Source: a virus. Taken from it: DNA of 64,000 nt. The stretch covers positions 1 through 64,000 of IMG/VR virus record IMGVR_UViG_3300014325_000011; one strand, written 5' to 3'. Every line of letters starts with the position of its first letter. The stretch's first letter is position 1. Below, piece by piece: positions 44,752 to 53,067 of the stretch. Position numbers and translations under genes: made by a program. Below the pieces are notes generated by a model. It did no database searches, was not told where the DNA came from, and saw nothing but the letters and a program-made list of their open reading frames with translations.

Positions 44752-45171
44752 ATGCTCACCGAAATCGACAGCAGCACCGACCTCGCGACGATCCTCAACG
44801 CGCCGCCGGCCACCGAGCAGGACGCCGCCGAGACGCCAGCCGACTGGCCCGGGATCGGCCTCATCGGACGCGATGGGGTCATCCACACCTACGACCTCGA
44901 CAAGGCCATCACCACGGCCACCTTCGCCGCACTCGCCGATGGCACGGCCGCCGCCCGCCTCGAAGCAGGCCGGTGGGTTCCCGACCGCGACGAGTGGATC
45001 GACAGTGACCTTGACGCCGCTGTCGTCCGCGACTTCCGCCGGGTCGAAACGTCACAGGGCTCATTCCGCGAGGAAACCGTCCACGACACAATCGAGCAGG
45101 CGAACGCCGCCTACCTCTCGGAGATCGCCGAGATGGAGAAGCTGCGCGACCTGCCCGAGTACCAGCAGTGA
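44752..45171 (+). CDS. Hypothetical protein of the inserted rightward cassette
   Basis: 139 residues; AGGGGGA precedes the ATG. A possible TAGGCT -10 lies at 44700-44705. Acidic and helical, with a V-I-H-T-Y-D-L-D-K-A-I strand-turn. First of three rightward genes inside the leftward late region. No family recognised. Confidence 0.55.
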   Translation: MLTEIDSSTDLATILNAPPATEQDAAETPADWPGIGLIGRDGVIHTYDLDKAITTATFAALADGTAAARLEAGRWVPDRDEWIDSDLDAAVVRDFRRVETSQGSFREETVHDTIEQANAAYLSEIAEMEKLRDLPEYQQ

Positions 45172-45455
45172 CATCAGTCCGGACGAACCGCTTGCTCGCC
45201 CAGTTCGCACTGTCGACCCGGCAGGCGGCGGCGGATAGGCGGGCACTTCTCGCCGAGGCCCTGCACACGGAACTCGGCACTGACGAGGCTGTTGCCGAGG
45301 CGGTTTCAGCACACCAAGGGCGGTCGGTGTCGCGCCCGGCTATCGAGCAGGTGCGGCGCCGCGCAGTCGAGGTGAAAGCCGATCCTGTCCGCTACGCCGC
45401 TGCGCTCGCACTCGGCGGCCCCATCCCAACTGCCAGCACCGCCAGGAGAGCATGA
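45168..45455 (+). CDS. Hypothetical helical protein, possibly DNA-binding
   Basis: 95 residues from GTG (GTGA overlap). T-D-E-A-V-A-E-A-V-S-A-H-Q-G-R-S-V-S-R-P-A-I-E-Q-V-R-R-R resembles a helix-turn-helix pair in size and spacing. Middle gene of the rightward cassette. Confidence 0.5.
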   Translation: MTSVRTNRLLAQFALSTRQAAADRRALLAEALHTELGTDEAVAEAVSAHQGRSVSRPAIEQVRRRAVEVKADPVRYAAALALGGPIPTASTARRA

Positions 45456-45829
45456 TGACCATCAGCACGCTGATCATTCGGCCAACGGTCGCAGACGTGG
45501 CCCCCGGCCAGGACATCGCCAGCGGCATGCTGCGGGTTGGCTGGGATGACCTGCCCGAGCGCGCCCAGCAGTGGGCCACCGAGCACGGCTACGGCCAGCC
45601 CGGCGTCATCCTGAACCTCGCGACTGGCGACCGTACCGCCACCGGCCGGCGGACGCTCAGCGATGGCCGAGTCGTTCCCGTCGGCGTGCCCTACAACATC
45701 CAACACCTGCCGATGCTCGCGATCGACCTGTATGTCCCGCCGACCCCGTACGAGGTCAGGCGAGAGCCATCAGACGCGGAACTTGCTCAGTCGCTTCGCC
45801 GGATCGACCGGATCGAACAGCACCGCTGA
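45455..45829 (+). CDS. Hypothetical protein of the rightward cassette
   Basis: 124 residues from the ATG at 45455 (AGGAG 6 nt upstream; an ATG 3 nt earlier overlaps the previous stop). Strand-rich N-terminus (I-S-T-L-I-I-R-P-T-V-A-D-V) and a charged end. Followed at once by a terminator hairpin. Confidence 0.55.
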   Translation: MTISTLIIRPTVADVAPGQDIASGMLRVGWDDLPERAQQWATEHGYGQPGVILNLATGDRTATGRRTLSDGRVVPVGVPYNIQHLPMLAIDLYVPPTPYEVRREPSDAELAQSLRRIDRIEQHR

Positions 45830-45838
45830 CCTGCCGCG

Positions 45839-45866
45839 AGCCCCCGAGCCAATCCGGCCGGGGGCT
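45839..45866. terminator. Hairpin terminator at the end of the rightward cassette
   Basis: AGCCCCCG (45839-45846) pairs with CGGGGGCT (45859-45866), loop 12 nt. It sits between the cassette's last stop (45829) and the stop of the convergent beta-helix gene (45885), so it can serve both. Confidence 0.6.
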
Positions 45867-45884
45867 GGTGGCATTCGAGCCCAC

Positions 45885-47372
45885 TCAGGCAGCCAGCATC
45901 TGAGGACCGGCTTTCACCTTCGGAATCGTCACCCCGGTGAGCCCACTGGCCACCGTGTTCCCGCTGATCGTGTTGTTCCCGGACCCTCCGGACCATGTGC
46001 CGGTGAGCTGTCCGGGCGCGACGTCGCACCAGTTGCCGGTGATGGTGTTGAACATCGACCGCCGCGCGTCCGACCTGTCGCCGCCGTTCTGGTCCATGTA
46101 GATCGTCACGCTAGCCGGGTTGCCCCACACGTAGTTACCCGTCGCACTGTCGTGGTTGCTGGACTGGATGACGAGGCCGGCAGCGCGCCACGGGTCCAAC
46201 CTGGCACCTTTGCCGTTGCCGGCGATCAGGTTCCCGGTGAAGACGTTGTTCCCGCCGGTCTCGTCACACAGGCCCGAGCCATAGTTCGAGTAGATCAGGT
46301 TCCCGGTGAACGTGTTCCCGCTACTCGGGGACGCCGACACATGGTCGCCGGTCAGCCCGCAGCTCACGTCCATCCACAGCCCCGGGCCGCCGATACCGCC
46401 GTAGGCGATTCCGGCCGGGTTCGCCTTGTGGATCAGATTGCCGACCCACGTCGCGCCGGTCATCAGCGCCATTTTGATCCCGCCATTGTCACCAGGCCCG
46501 GTGTCGACCGCGGTCGACGTGAAGTTGGCGTAAAGCTGGTTGTAGCGAACCGTCGACCCTGCGCCGCCGCCCATGATCCCGTGAGCCTGGTTGTGATGCA
46601 CTGTCGAGTTCTCGATCAGCGACCGGTCGCCCAGCCCGAAACCGGTGTAGCTCCCGGTCAGCTCACAGTTGGCGACATGCCAACCGGAAGCGCCCGGACG
46701 GGCACCGCGGCCATTGCTCTCGATCGCCGAGTAGTAGTAGCCGACCGGGGACTTTCCGCTACACCCCTGGACAGTCATGTTGAAGATCCCGACACCTGTG
46801 GCCGACGAGTCCGAGTTCGTCCACCACACGTTGTTCGTGATCGTCGCGCCCGCACCCTGGCCGTAGAACTGCTGGCCGGCCTTCGGGTACACGACAGACG
46901 GGCCCGTGTAGGTCCCTGCGGCCAAGGCGAACACAGTCCCCGCAGGGTTGGCCTGCGCAAAGCTGTTGATGTTCGCCCCGGCGGGGATCGGCACAGCGCC
47001 TGACGGGATCGCCAGCGGGGCAGGCATCAGCACCCGGTCCGGCCATGCCGACGTGTCCGCCAGGTTCGTCGTGCCACCCCAGTAGACGCCATCCGCCGGA
47101 GGCGGAGTCGAACCACCGGAGCCACCCGAGCCGCCCGGATCGGTGGTACCACCCGACCCCCCCGAACCGCCAGACCCGCCAGGGTTGGTCGACGCCGGCT
47201 GAGGTGCTGGCAGCCACGACACCGACGTGCCGTCCATCAGCACCCACACCGTGTCGCCCACCGACGGGGCAGCCACACCCGCAGCAGCCGAAACGGCGAC
47301 CTGCGCGGCGATCTGCACCGACGGACGGCCCTGCGAGTCAACCGAAACAACAGTGCCCTGAAAGACGGCCAT
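45885..47372 (-). CDS. Beta-helix tail spike/fibre protein (copy A)
   Basis: 495 residues. The N-terminal 60 residues (F-Q-G-T-V-V-S-V-D ... S-V-G-D-T-V-W-V-L-M) resemble an OB/barrel attachment domain of tail proteins. A Gly/Ser/Pro linker with G-G-S-G-G-S repeats follows. Residues about 100-495 form a right-handed beta-helix: W-H-V-A-N-C-E, S-T-V-H-H-N, Y-N-Q-L, W-V-G-N-L-I-H, N-L-I-Y-S-N-Y, G-N-N-V-F-T-G-N-L-I, N-T-I-T-G-N. Such spikes bind or degrade surface polysaccharide. The helix is strongly similar to part of the 48644 gene. Confidence 0.8.
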   Translation of the reverse strand: MAVFQGTVVSVDSQGRPSVQIAAQVAVSAAAGVAAPSVGDTVWVLMDGTSVSWLPAPQPASTNPGGSGGSGGSGGTTDPGGSGGSGGSTPPPADGVYWGGTTNLADTSAWPDRVLMPAPLAIPSGAVPIPAGANINSFAQANPAGTVFALAAGTYTGPSVVYPKAGQQFYGQGAGATITNNVWWTNSDSSATGVGIFNMTVQGCSGKSPVGYYYSAIESNGRGARPGASGWHVANCELTGSYTGFGLGDRSLIENSTVHHNQAHGIMGGGAGSTVRYNQLYANFTSTAVDTGPGDNGGIKMALMTGATWVGNLIHKANPAGIAYGGIGGPGLWMDVSCGLTGDHVSASPSSGNTFTGNLIYSNYGSGLCDETGGNNVFTGNLIAGNGKGARLDPWRAAGLVIQSSNHDSATGNYVWGNPASVTIYMDQNGGDRSDARRSMFNTITGNWCDVAPGQLTGTWSGGSGNNTISGNTVASGLTGVTIPKVKAGPQMLAA

Positions 47373-47440
47373 GGCGGTCTCCGTTCGAGCGCACGAAGAA
47401 GACCGAACACCGCGGAGGCATCCGGCCGAGGGAAGGGGGG

Positions 47441-48046
47441 TTAGCGTTGCGGCACGGTGCAGGTCAGCGGGGCCGCCGGGTAGCCGCGCAGAAACATCTG
47501 CTCGGCGCTGATCCGCCCGTCGAACACGGTGTGCGCGAACGCTTTCGTCGCATCCGACGCCCTCGGACCCGTCAGCAGCGCCAGCGATGCCTGATCGGCT
47601 GCCAGCTCGCCGCGGACGAACGCAACCTCCGTTGCCGTCCGCACCTGCGACACCTGGCAGTTCGCAGCCCGCTCCTGCGCCAACTGGTCAAACTGGGTCC
47701 GGGTTGCCGCCAGATCGCGGGACCGCATCACCAGCACAAGGCCAGTCGAGGCCACCCCACCCAGAATCGTCAGCAACAGCAGGGCGGCGACGACAATGCG
47801 CCGGCGGGTACCCCGCACCTGCGAGGCGACCTCCACCCGCGGTGCCGCATCCTCGGCGACCTGTTCGGTACGGGCCTTCGCCTCGGCAAGCCGATGGTCG
47901 TATTCGACCCGGTCCGCCTCGACCTGCCGCGTCAGCTCCTGGGTTGCCGACAGCAGCCCGTTGAGCGCACCCGTGATGTCCTCGCGACCGTCGGCCAGCC
48001 GGTTCGCCGCATCGGCCAACTGTCGGAGGGCCTCGCTATTCGGCAT
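47441..48046 (-). CDS. Membrane-anchored coiled-coil protein
   Basis: 201 residues from the ATG at 48046 (GGAGG 6 nt upstream). A helical N-terminal domain, then a charged stretch (V-A-S-Q-V-R-G-T-R-R-R), one membrane span (I-V-V-A-A-L-L-L-L-T-I-L-G-G-V-A) and an extracellular helical part with two cysteines. Topology recalls a spanin or an entry/exclusion protein, but no family is recognised. Confidence 0.55.
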   Translation of the reverse strand: MPNSEALRQLADAANRLADGREDITGALNGLLSATQELTRQVEADRVEYDHRLAEAKARTEQVAEDAAPRVEVASQVRGTRRRIVVAALLLLTILGGVASTGLVLVMRSRDLAATRTQFDQLAQERAANCQVSQVRTATEVAFVRGELAADQASLALLTGPRASDATKAFAHTVFDGRISAEQMFLRGYPAAPLTCTVPQR

Positions 48047-48227
48047 CGGGGTCCTCCGGGAGACGGGCCACAAGCTCCGCGATCACCACGTCGTGAAGCG
48101 CAAGCTGGTCGAGGAGGTCCTCGTAAACCTCCCCGGCGTCCGACAAAAGCGTTGAAATCGCCCTCAAACGGCGAGCGGAAGCGGGCGGCAGCACGGCTGT
48201 CGGCATCCGTACCGCCTCATCGCTCAC
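48036..48227 (-). CDS. Small helical protein
   Basis: 63 residues from GTG (GTGA overlap upstream, 11-nt overlap downstream). Helical (A-R-R-L-R-A-I-S-T-L-L-S-D-A-G-E-V-Y-E-D-L). No membrane segment. Sits between two membrane coiled-coil genes. Confidence 0.5.
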   Translation of the reverse strand: MSDEAVRMPTAVLPPASARRLRAISTLLSDAGEVYEDLLDQLALHDVVIAELVARLPEDPDAE

Positions 48228-48625
48228 GGTGCGCCCGCCCGCCTCGCCAGTTCGTGCAGATGCTCGCGGGCGAGATCATTCGACCGGACCAGCGCATCCG
48301 TCGACCGGGTCAATGCCGGTACCACCTGATCGCGGGTGAACGCGAACGACGTGTCCAACCCGGTTCGCAGCGCGGCGATCTCCCCGTCCTGCTGGGCGAT
48401 CGTCTGCTGCAAAGCGGCAACCTCACGCTGATGGGCCGTCTCCCGGGCGTCCAACTCGTCCCGGTGGGCGGAATCCTGCCTGGACACCACCCATCCGGGG
48501 ACCAGCATCCGCGTCAGCAGAAGAACGACCACGATCCCTAGAACGCCGTAGCCCAAAATCTGGGACAGCACATCCGCGGGAGGACTGTCCGCAGCCACAG
48601 CCGCAGCGGCGAGGACGGCAATCAT
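48224..48625 (-). CDS. Membrane-anchored coiled-coil protein
   Basis: 133 residues. An N-terminal signal-like segment and one span (I-L-G-Y-G-V-L-G-I-V-V-V-L-L-L-T-R) precede a long charged coiled coil (A-H-R-D-E-L-D-A-R-E-T-A-H-Q-R-E-V). Comparable proteins next to actinophage lysis genes may regulate or complete lysis. Position after the tail hub gene supports a late function. Confidence 0.55.
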   Translation of the reverse strand: MIAVLAAAAVAADSPPADVLSQILGYGVLGIVVVLLLTRMLVPGWVVSRQDSAHRDELDARETAHQREVAALQQTIAQQDGEIAALRTGLDTSFAFTRDQVVPALTRSTDALVRSNDLAREHLHELARRAGAP

Positions 48626-48643
48626 CGGCAGCCGATCCGGACG

Positions 48644-51600
48644 CTAGTCGGGTAGGACAGGGGACAGTTGGCAGGTGACCTTCCACGACTGGCCGTCCGG
48701 CTCCACGCTGATGGAATGCGAAAGCGCGTCCACATAGCCGTTGAACGTCCACGAAGGCGCACCCACGGGCCGCAGCACAACCTGGTTCAGATCGGAAATG
48801 TCCATCGACAGCGCCGGGACGAACAGGTCGTCCGGGTTCGCCGACGGCTCGAACGTGAACGCGGACAGCCGAGTCCGCGGCGACGAATACTGGCGGAGCA
48901 GCAGTTGGGCACGTTGCGCCGCGTCCTCATCAAAACCGGTTCTGATCGTCTGCGTGAAGGTCCGCGGAAAGTACTTCGTCATCGACGCCGAGTCGGAAAC
49001 ACTCGCCAACGCCCCACCATCGCGGGTCACCGAAACCTGGTTGTACACATAGGTCGGGTCGGTGTCCGTTTCCAACCCGTCCAGCTCGTAGGGCAGACCA
49101 GTAGCCGGGTCGAACACGTTCACCGGAGTGGCCTGCGACGGCCGGTAGGAACGGTCCTCGAAGCAGGGCGCCCCGTCGGCCAAGCTGTACACTTGGCCTT
49201 TGTCGGCGTCGCCCTGATCTTGGATCGAATCCAACGCAGACTGGCCGCCCAGACCCGACAGGCCGAACGTCCCCGCCGAACCGGCATAGGTCCGGCCAGG
49301 CATGACCGACCTGAGGTTCTTCGGCCATCCCCAATAGTTCAGAACCCGGTCGACACGTTCCCCGGTAGTTTCAGGAACATAGCCGGCCGCCGGGCCATAG
49401 CCGCCGTACACACCGACGACCCAGTGAGCGTTGACCCGCGTTTCGGTGAGTTCCTTGTTGTAGAATGCGACATGGGAGACGAATCCGTTGTACTGGTTGG
49501 CGGTCGCTGTCGTCCCGATCCAGTCGCCGCCGATAACCGTGTGGGCCACCGGGTTGCCGAAACTCGCCGTCCCCTGCCACAGATACTCGTGGGTCCCATC
49601 GGTCAGCCAACCGGCATAGTTGCCCGCATACAAGGTGATCACACCCGTGTAGCTGACGGTCACAGCCGCATAGTTGCCAAAGCCGCCTCCCAACAGAATG
49701 CCGCCCGACGACTCGTAGACCTTCGTCCCGCCGACATACAGGGTGAGCTGCTGGGCGACAGTCCGACCCACCATGATCTCGATGCCTGTTTTGTTACCGG
49801 AGCCGTCGAGATGGCAGAAAATCGGCGCCGAGGTTGGGGTCGTCGTTCCGTCCTGGCCGAAGAACAGGTCCATCGACCACGGGCCGCCCATAAAGTTCGC
49901 GTCGTTCCCCGCAGACAGGTCCAACACATCTGCCTGATAGGGGAAGCTCGTCGACGCGGACGGGTTGAGCCGCAGCGCAGCCCCCCCGTCGAAAATGATC
50001 GTCTGGCCGCCGAACGTCGACTTGCCGCCGCCCGCCGACGCGGACACCAGCTTCGCCAGCGACCCGGCGGCCGCCACATCCCCAGCGCCACCGGTCGACG
50101 CCGATTCGGCCAGCGGGTAGAACGCCACCGGCCCGTCGAGCAGCACTTCCTGCTCGTAGGTGGTCCGCATCGTGCCCTGGCTGAGTGCGGCCAGGGAATC
50201 CACACAGGTGATCTCCGGAAGGGACAGTGATGGTGTGACCCATGTCTGCGGCCACCGCTCGACAAACCCGGCCCACAGCGGGTAACGCAAACCCCGCCAG
50301 ATCGCAGTCACCCGGATCGGGACCAGCGGCACAAGATCCGGCGAATACGGCCCGGCAGTGTTGGTCGGGTCGAACCGGCCGCCCGAGTTGTCGACAATGA
50401 TCGACGCGGTGCCAGCCTCGAACCTGTCCAACTCGTACTGTCGGGACGCCCGGTTCAACTCCAAGCCGCGGACATAGCGGGAGATGTCCGTCCACGGGAC
50501 CGCCGACGTACATTCGATGCCAGCGATGACGTGCTGCTCACCTGCGGCGAGCCCCACCCAGCCGACGACCAGGTTCAGCCGGGACGCCCCAGCTGCGGGT
50601 GTCGAGGTGATGGTGACGGTTGTCCACCCGGTCGCCGAGTCGGCGAACGTCTCCACATCCTGGTTGGTGGAGGTCGCATTGGCTGCGTCTGCCCACTCGG
50701 CGGTCACACCACCGAACCGCGGCGACAGCCCGGCGCGAACCCGCAGGGTGATCGTGTACTCGACGCCGGGGATGATGGTCCCCGCGTCGGTGATCAGTAG
50801 CACCCCCGCAGCACCGTCGGTCAGGGCGGTGACCAGCAGGCAGTTACGCCACGGCGCGGGGGCGAAGTTCTGCCCCCACAGCAGGCTGGAGTTACCCGAA
50901 GTGCCCCACCGTCCGATCGACCGTGAGAACGTCGCCGAGTCGCCAACGATCGGCGGGTAGGCCAACGGCGACGCCGGATCCAACCCGAATCCAGCCTCGA
51001 CAACCACCTGGGGCCACAGCGTTGACCCGACAGTGCCGATCCCGCCGCCGCCAACACCCCCACCTCCGCCACCGCCACCACCTCCGCCGCCACCTGTGGG
51101 GGCTGCGGGGACGATCTCGAAGACGATCCACGACAGATCCCCGAAGGGCGCCGTGGTCGCGATCTCCATCGTCGTCCCGGCGGACACCGGTGAGGTGTAG
51201 GACAAGACGGCGCCGGTCATCGACCCGGTGATCGACGAATAGCGGCTGCCAGGTGAGACGGTGGGTGCGCCGGAGCCCGACAGGTCGGCGTAGATCGCCC
51301 ACAGTTGGGAGCCGGTGCGGGTGCAGGTCATCGACTGGGCCATGAGCGACGACGGACCCGACGGGGTGCCACCCCCACCGCCGGTACCTGTGCCGGTGGT
51401 TGCCTGCGGACCGGCGAGCAGGGTCGGAACGGTGACTCCGGAGAATCCGCCGACGACCGTGTTCCCGGAGATCGTGTTGTTTCCCGAGCCGCCGGACCAG
51501 TTACCGGTGATCTGCGCGGGGGCAACGTCTAGATGGTTACCGATGACAGAGTTGTTCTTCGACCGGTTGGCGTCGGCCCGGTCGCCACCCGTCTGATCCA

Positions 51601-53035
51601 TGTAGATGATGACCGAGTTGCCGCCGTTGTTCCAGATGAAGTTGTTCTGCACGGTGTCGTGGTTACTGGACTGGATGGCGATTCCGCATCTGCGGAAGCC
51701 GTCAAGGCCGCTGCCGTACGCATTGCCGACGATCAGGTTATTCTTGAAGACGTTGTTTCCGCCGGTTTCGTCGCAGATGCCACCCGAATAGTTCGAGTAG
51801 ATGATGTTACTATCGTAGACGTTCCCGAACGCCGGATAGTTCCCAGTCCTGTCGGCCAGGTTGATACCGCAGGAGACATCCTGCCAGACACCGTGGCCGC
51901 CAATGCCACCGTAAGACCCGCCGTTTCCATTGCCCTTGTGGATCAGATTGCCGATCCACGTGGCACCGGTCTGCAACGCCATTTTGACGTTCGAGTCGTC
52001 CGCGCCCGAATCGTAATAATTATTCTGGCCGGGGGTCAGGTTGAAAAAGAACTGGTTGTACCGGATGATCGAGCCCTGCTCGCCGTCACCGATAGCCTTG
52101 CCACCGTTGTGATGCAGCGTGCAGTTCTCCAGGATGAAGTTCGGCCCGAGCTGAATGCCAATGTAACAGTTGGTGATCTCGCAGTTGGCCACATGCCAAC
52201 CGCTGGCGGTCTGGTTCTCCGAGAAACACGAGTCGATCGCACCGCGCTGCGAGGTGTTCGGACCCACATCGCGCAACGTCAGATTGAAAATGCCAATGTT
52301 CGTGGTGGCCGAGCTTCCCCGGTGAATCTGAATGTTCGACAGGATCGTTTTACCGGCGCCCTGGCCGTAGAACTGCTGACCTGGGTTAGGAACGATCGTG
52401 TAGCCGCCGCTGTAGGTTCCAGCGTCGAGGACGAACACAGTCCCCGCGCCGTGGCTCGACGCGGCCGACGCGATATTCGATCCGAGCGGAATACGCACCG
52501 CACCCGACGGGATCGGCAGCGCCGATGGCATGATGACCGAGTTCGGGTAGGCGGTCGTGTCATTGACGTTCGTCGACCCGCCGTAGTAGTTGCCGGTGCT
52601 GCTACTTCCGCCGCCCGACGAGCCGCTGGAGCCCGACCCCGAACCGGACGATGGGTTCCCAACACCAGTCACATGCTGCGGGAACGTCGCCGCCAGATCA
52701 GCGCCTGTAAACACCAGCACTTGGACAAACTTCGCACGACTGTTATCGGACGCGCCGACAACTGTCACCGTCCGCGGCGCCGCCGCCGTCGCGATCGTCG
52801 CCCAAAAATCGACCTCGGCGGTTGTCGACGTCGGCGCCCGCCAATCCCAGCGGGGCCAGTCCAACCTGCCCGAGTCGAACGCGAACGCGCCAACCGTGGT
52901 CCCATCGGCGCGGGGCGCCATCGCCGCGAGAATGACGATGACCGACCCGGCGGGGGCCGTGAACGAAGCTGTCGTCGCGTTGCCGGTGGCGACGTAGACC
53001 GCGGGCGGGGACGACGGGTCGACAGCGAGAGTCAT
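48644..53035 (-). CDS. Giant tail protein: beta-helix fused to tail hub with inserted lectin-like domain (copy B)
   Basis: 1463 residues from the ATG at 53035 (GGGAG 5 nt upstream). About 1-140 is a beta-sandwich-like domain; 155-560 a right-handed beta-helix nearly parallel to the 45885 protein. Poly-Gly linkers near 560 and 660-680 follow. The C-terminal part is a minor-tail/hub-like domain (W-T-D-I-S-R-Y-V-R-G-L-E ... F-D-P-T-N). It carries a laminin-G-like insertion (D-G-P-V-A-F-Y-P-L-A-E ... G-F-V-S-H-V-A-F-Y-N). Position after the tape measure is where siphophages encode the distal tail/hub. Combining receptor-binding helix and hub in one chain is unusual. Confidence 0.75.
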   Translation of the reverse strand: MTLAVDPSSPPAVYVATGNATTASFTAPAGSVIVILAAMAPRADGTTVGAFAFDSGRLDWPRWDWRAPTSTTAEVDFWATIATAAAPRTVTVVGASDNSRAKFVQVLVFTGADLAATFPQHVTGVGNPSSGSGSGSSGSSGGGSSSTGNYYGGSTNVNDTTAYPNSVIMPSALPIPSGAVRIPLGSNIASAASSHGAGTVFVLDAGTYSGGYTIVPNPGQQFYGQGAGKTILSNIQIHRGSSATTNIGIFNLTLRDVGPNTSQRGAIDSCFSENQTASGWHVANCEITNCYIGIQLGPNFILENCTLHHNGGKAIGDGEQGSIIRYNQFFFNLTPGQNNYYDSGADDSNVKMALQTGATWIGNLIHKGNGNGGSYGGIGGHGVWQDVSCGINLADRTGNYPAFGNVYDSNIIYSNYSGGICDETGGNNVFKNNLIVGNAYGSGLDGFRRCGIAIQSSNHDTVQNNFIWNNGGNSVIIYMDQTGGDRADANRSKNNSVIGNHLDVAPAQITGNWSGGSGNNTISGNTVVGGFSGVTVPTLLAGPQATTGTGTGGGGGTPSGPSSLMAQSMTCTRTGSQLWAIYADLSGSGAPTVSPGSRYSSITGSMTGAVLSYTSPVSAGTTMEIATTAPFGDLSWIVFEIVPAAPTGGGGGGGGGGGGGVGGGGIGTVGSTLWPQVVVEAGFGLDPASPLAYPPIVGDSATFSRSIGRWGTSGNSSLLWGQNFAPAPWRNCLLVTALTDGAAGVLLITDAGTIIPGVEYTITLRVRAGLSPRFGGVTAEWADAANATSTNQDVETFADSATGWTTVTITSTPAAGASRLNLVVGWVGLAAGEQHVIAGIECTSAVPWTDISRYVRGLELNRASRQYELDRFEAGTASIIVDNSGGRFDPTNTAGPYSPDLVPLVPIRVTAIWRGLRYPLWAGFVERWPQTWVTPSLSLPEITCVDSLAALSQGTMRTTYEQEVLLDGPVAFYPLAESASTGGAGDVAAAGSLAKLVSASAGGGKSTFGGQTIIFDGGAALRLNPSASTSFPYQADVLDLSAGNDANFMGGPWSMDLFFGQDGTTTPTSAPIFCHLDGSGNKTGIEIMVGRTVAQQLTLYVGGTKVYESSGGILLGGGFGNYAAVTVSYTGVITLYAGNYAGWLTDGTHEYLWQGTASFGNPVAHTVIGGDWIGTTATANQYNGFVSHVAFYNKELTETRVNAHWVVGVYGGYGPAAGYVPETTGERVDRVLNYWGWPKNLRSVMPGRTYAGSAGTFGLSGLGGQSALDSIQDQGDADKGQVYSLADGAPCFEDRSYRPSQATPVNVFDPATGLPYELDGLETDTDPTYVYNQVSVTRDGGALASVSDSASMTKYFPRTFTQTIRTGFDEDAAQRAQLLLRQYSSPRTRLSAFTFEPSANPDDLFVPALSMDISDLNQVVLRPVGAPSWTFNGYVDALSHSISVEPDGQSWKVTCQLSPVLPD

Positions 53036-53067
53036 CACATCTCCCGCTGTCGACGCCGACGTTCAGA

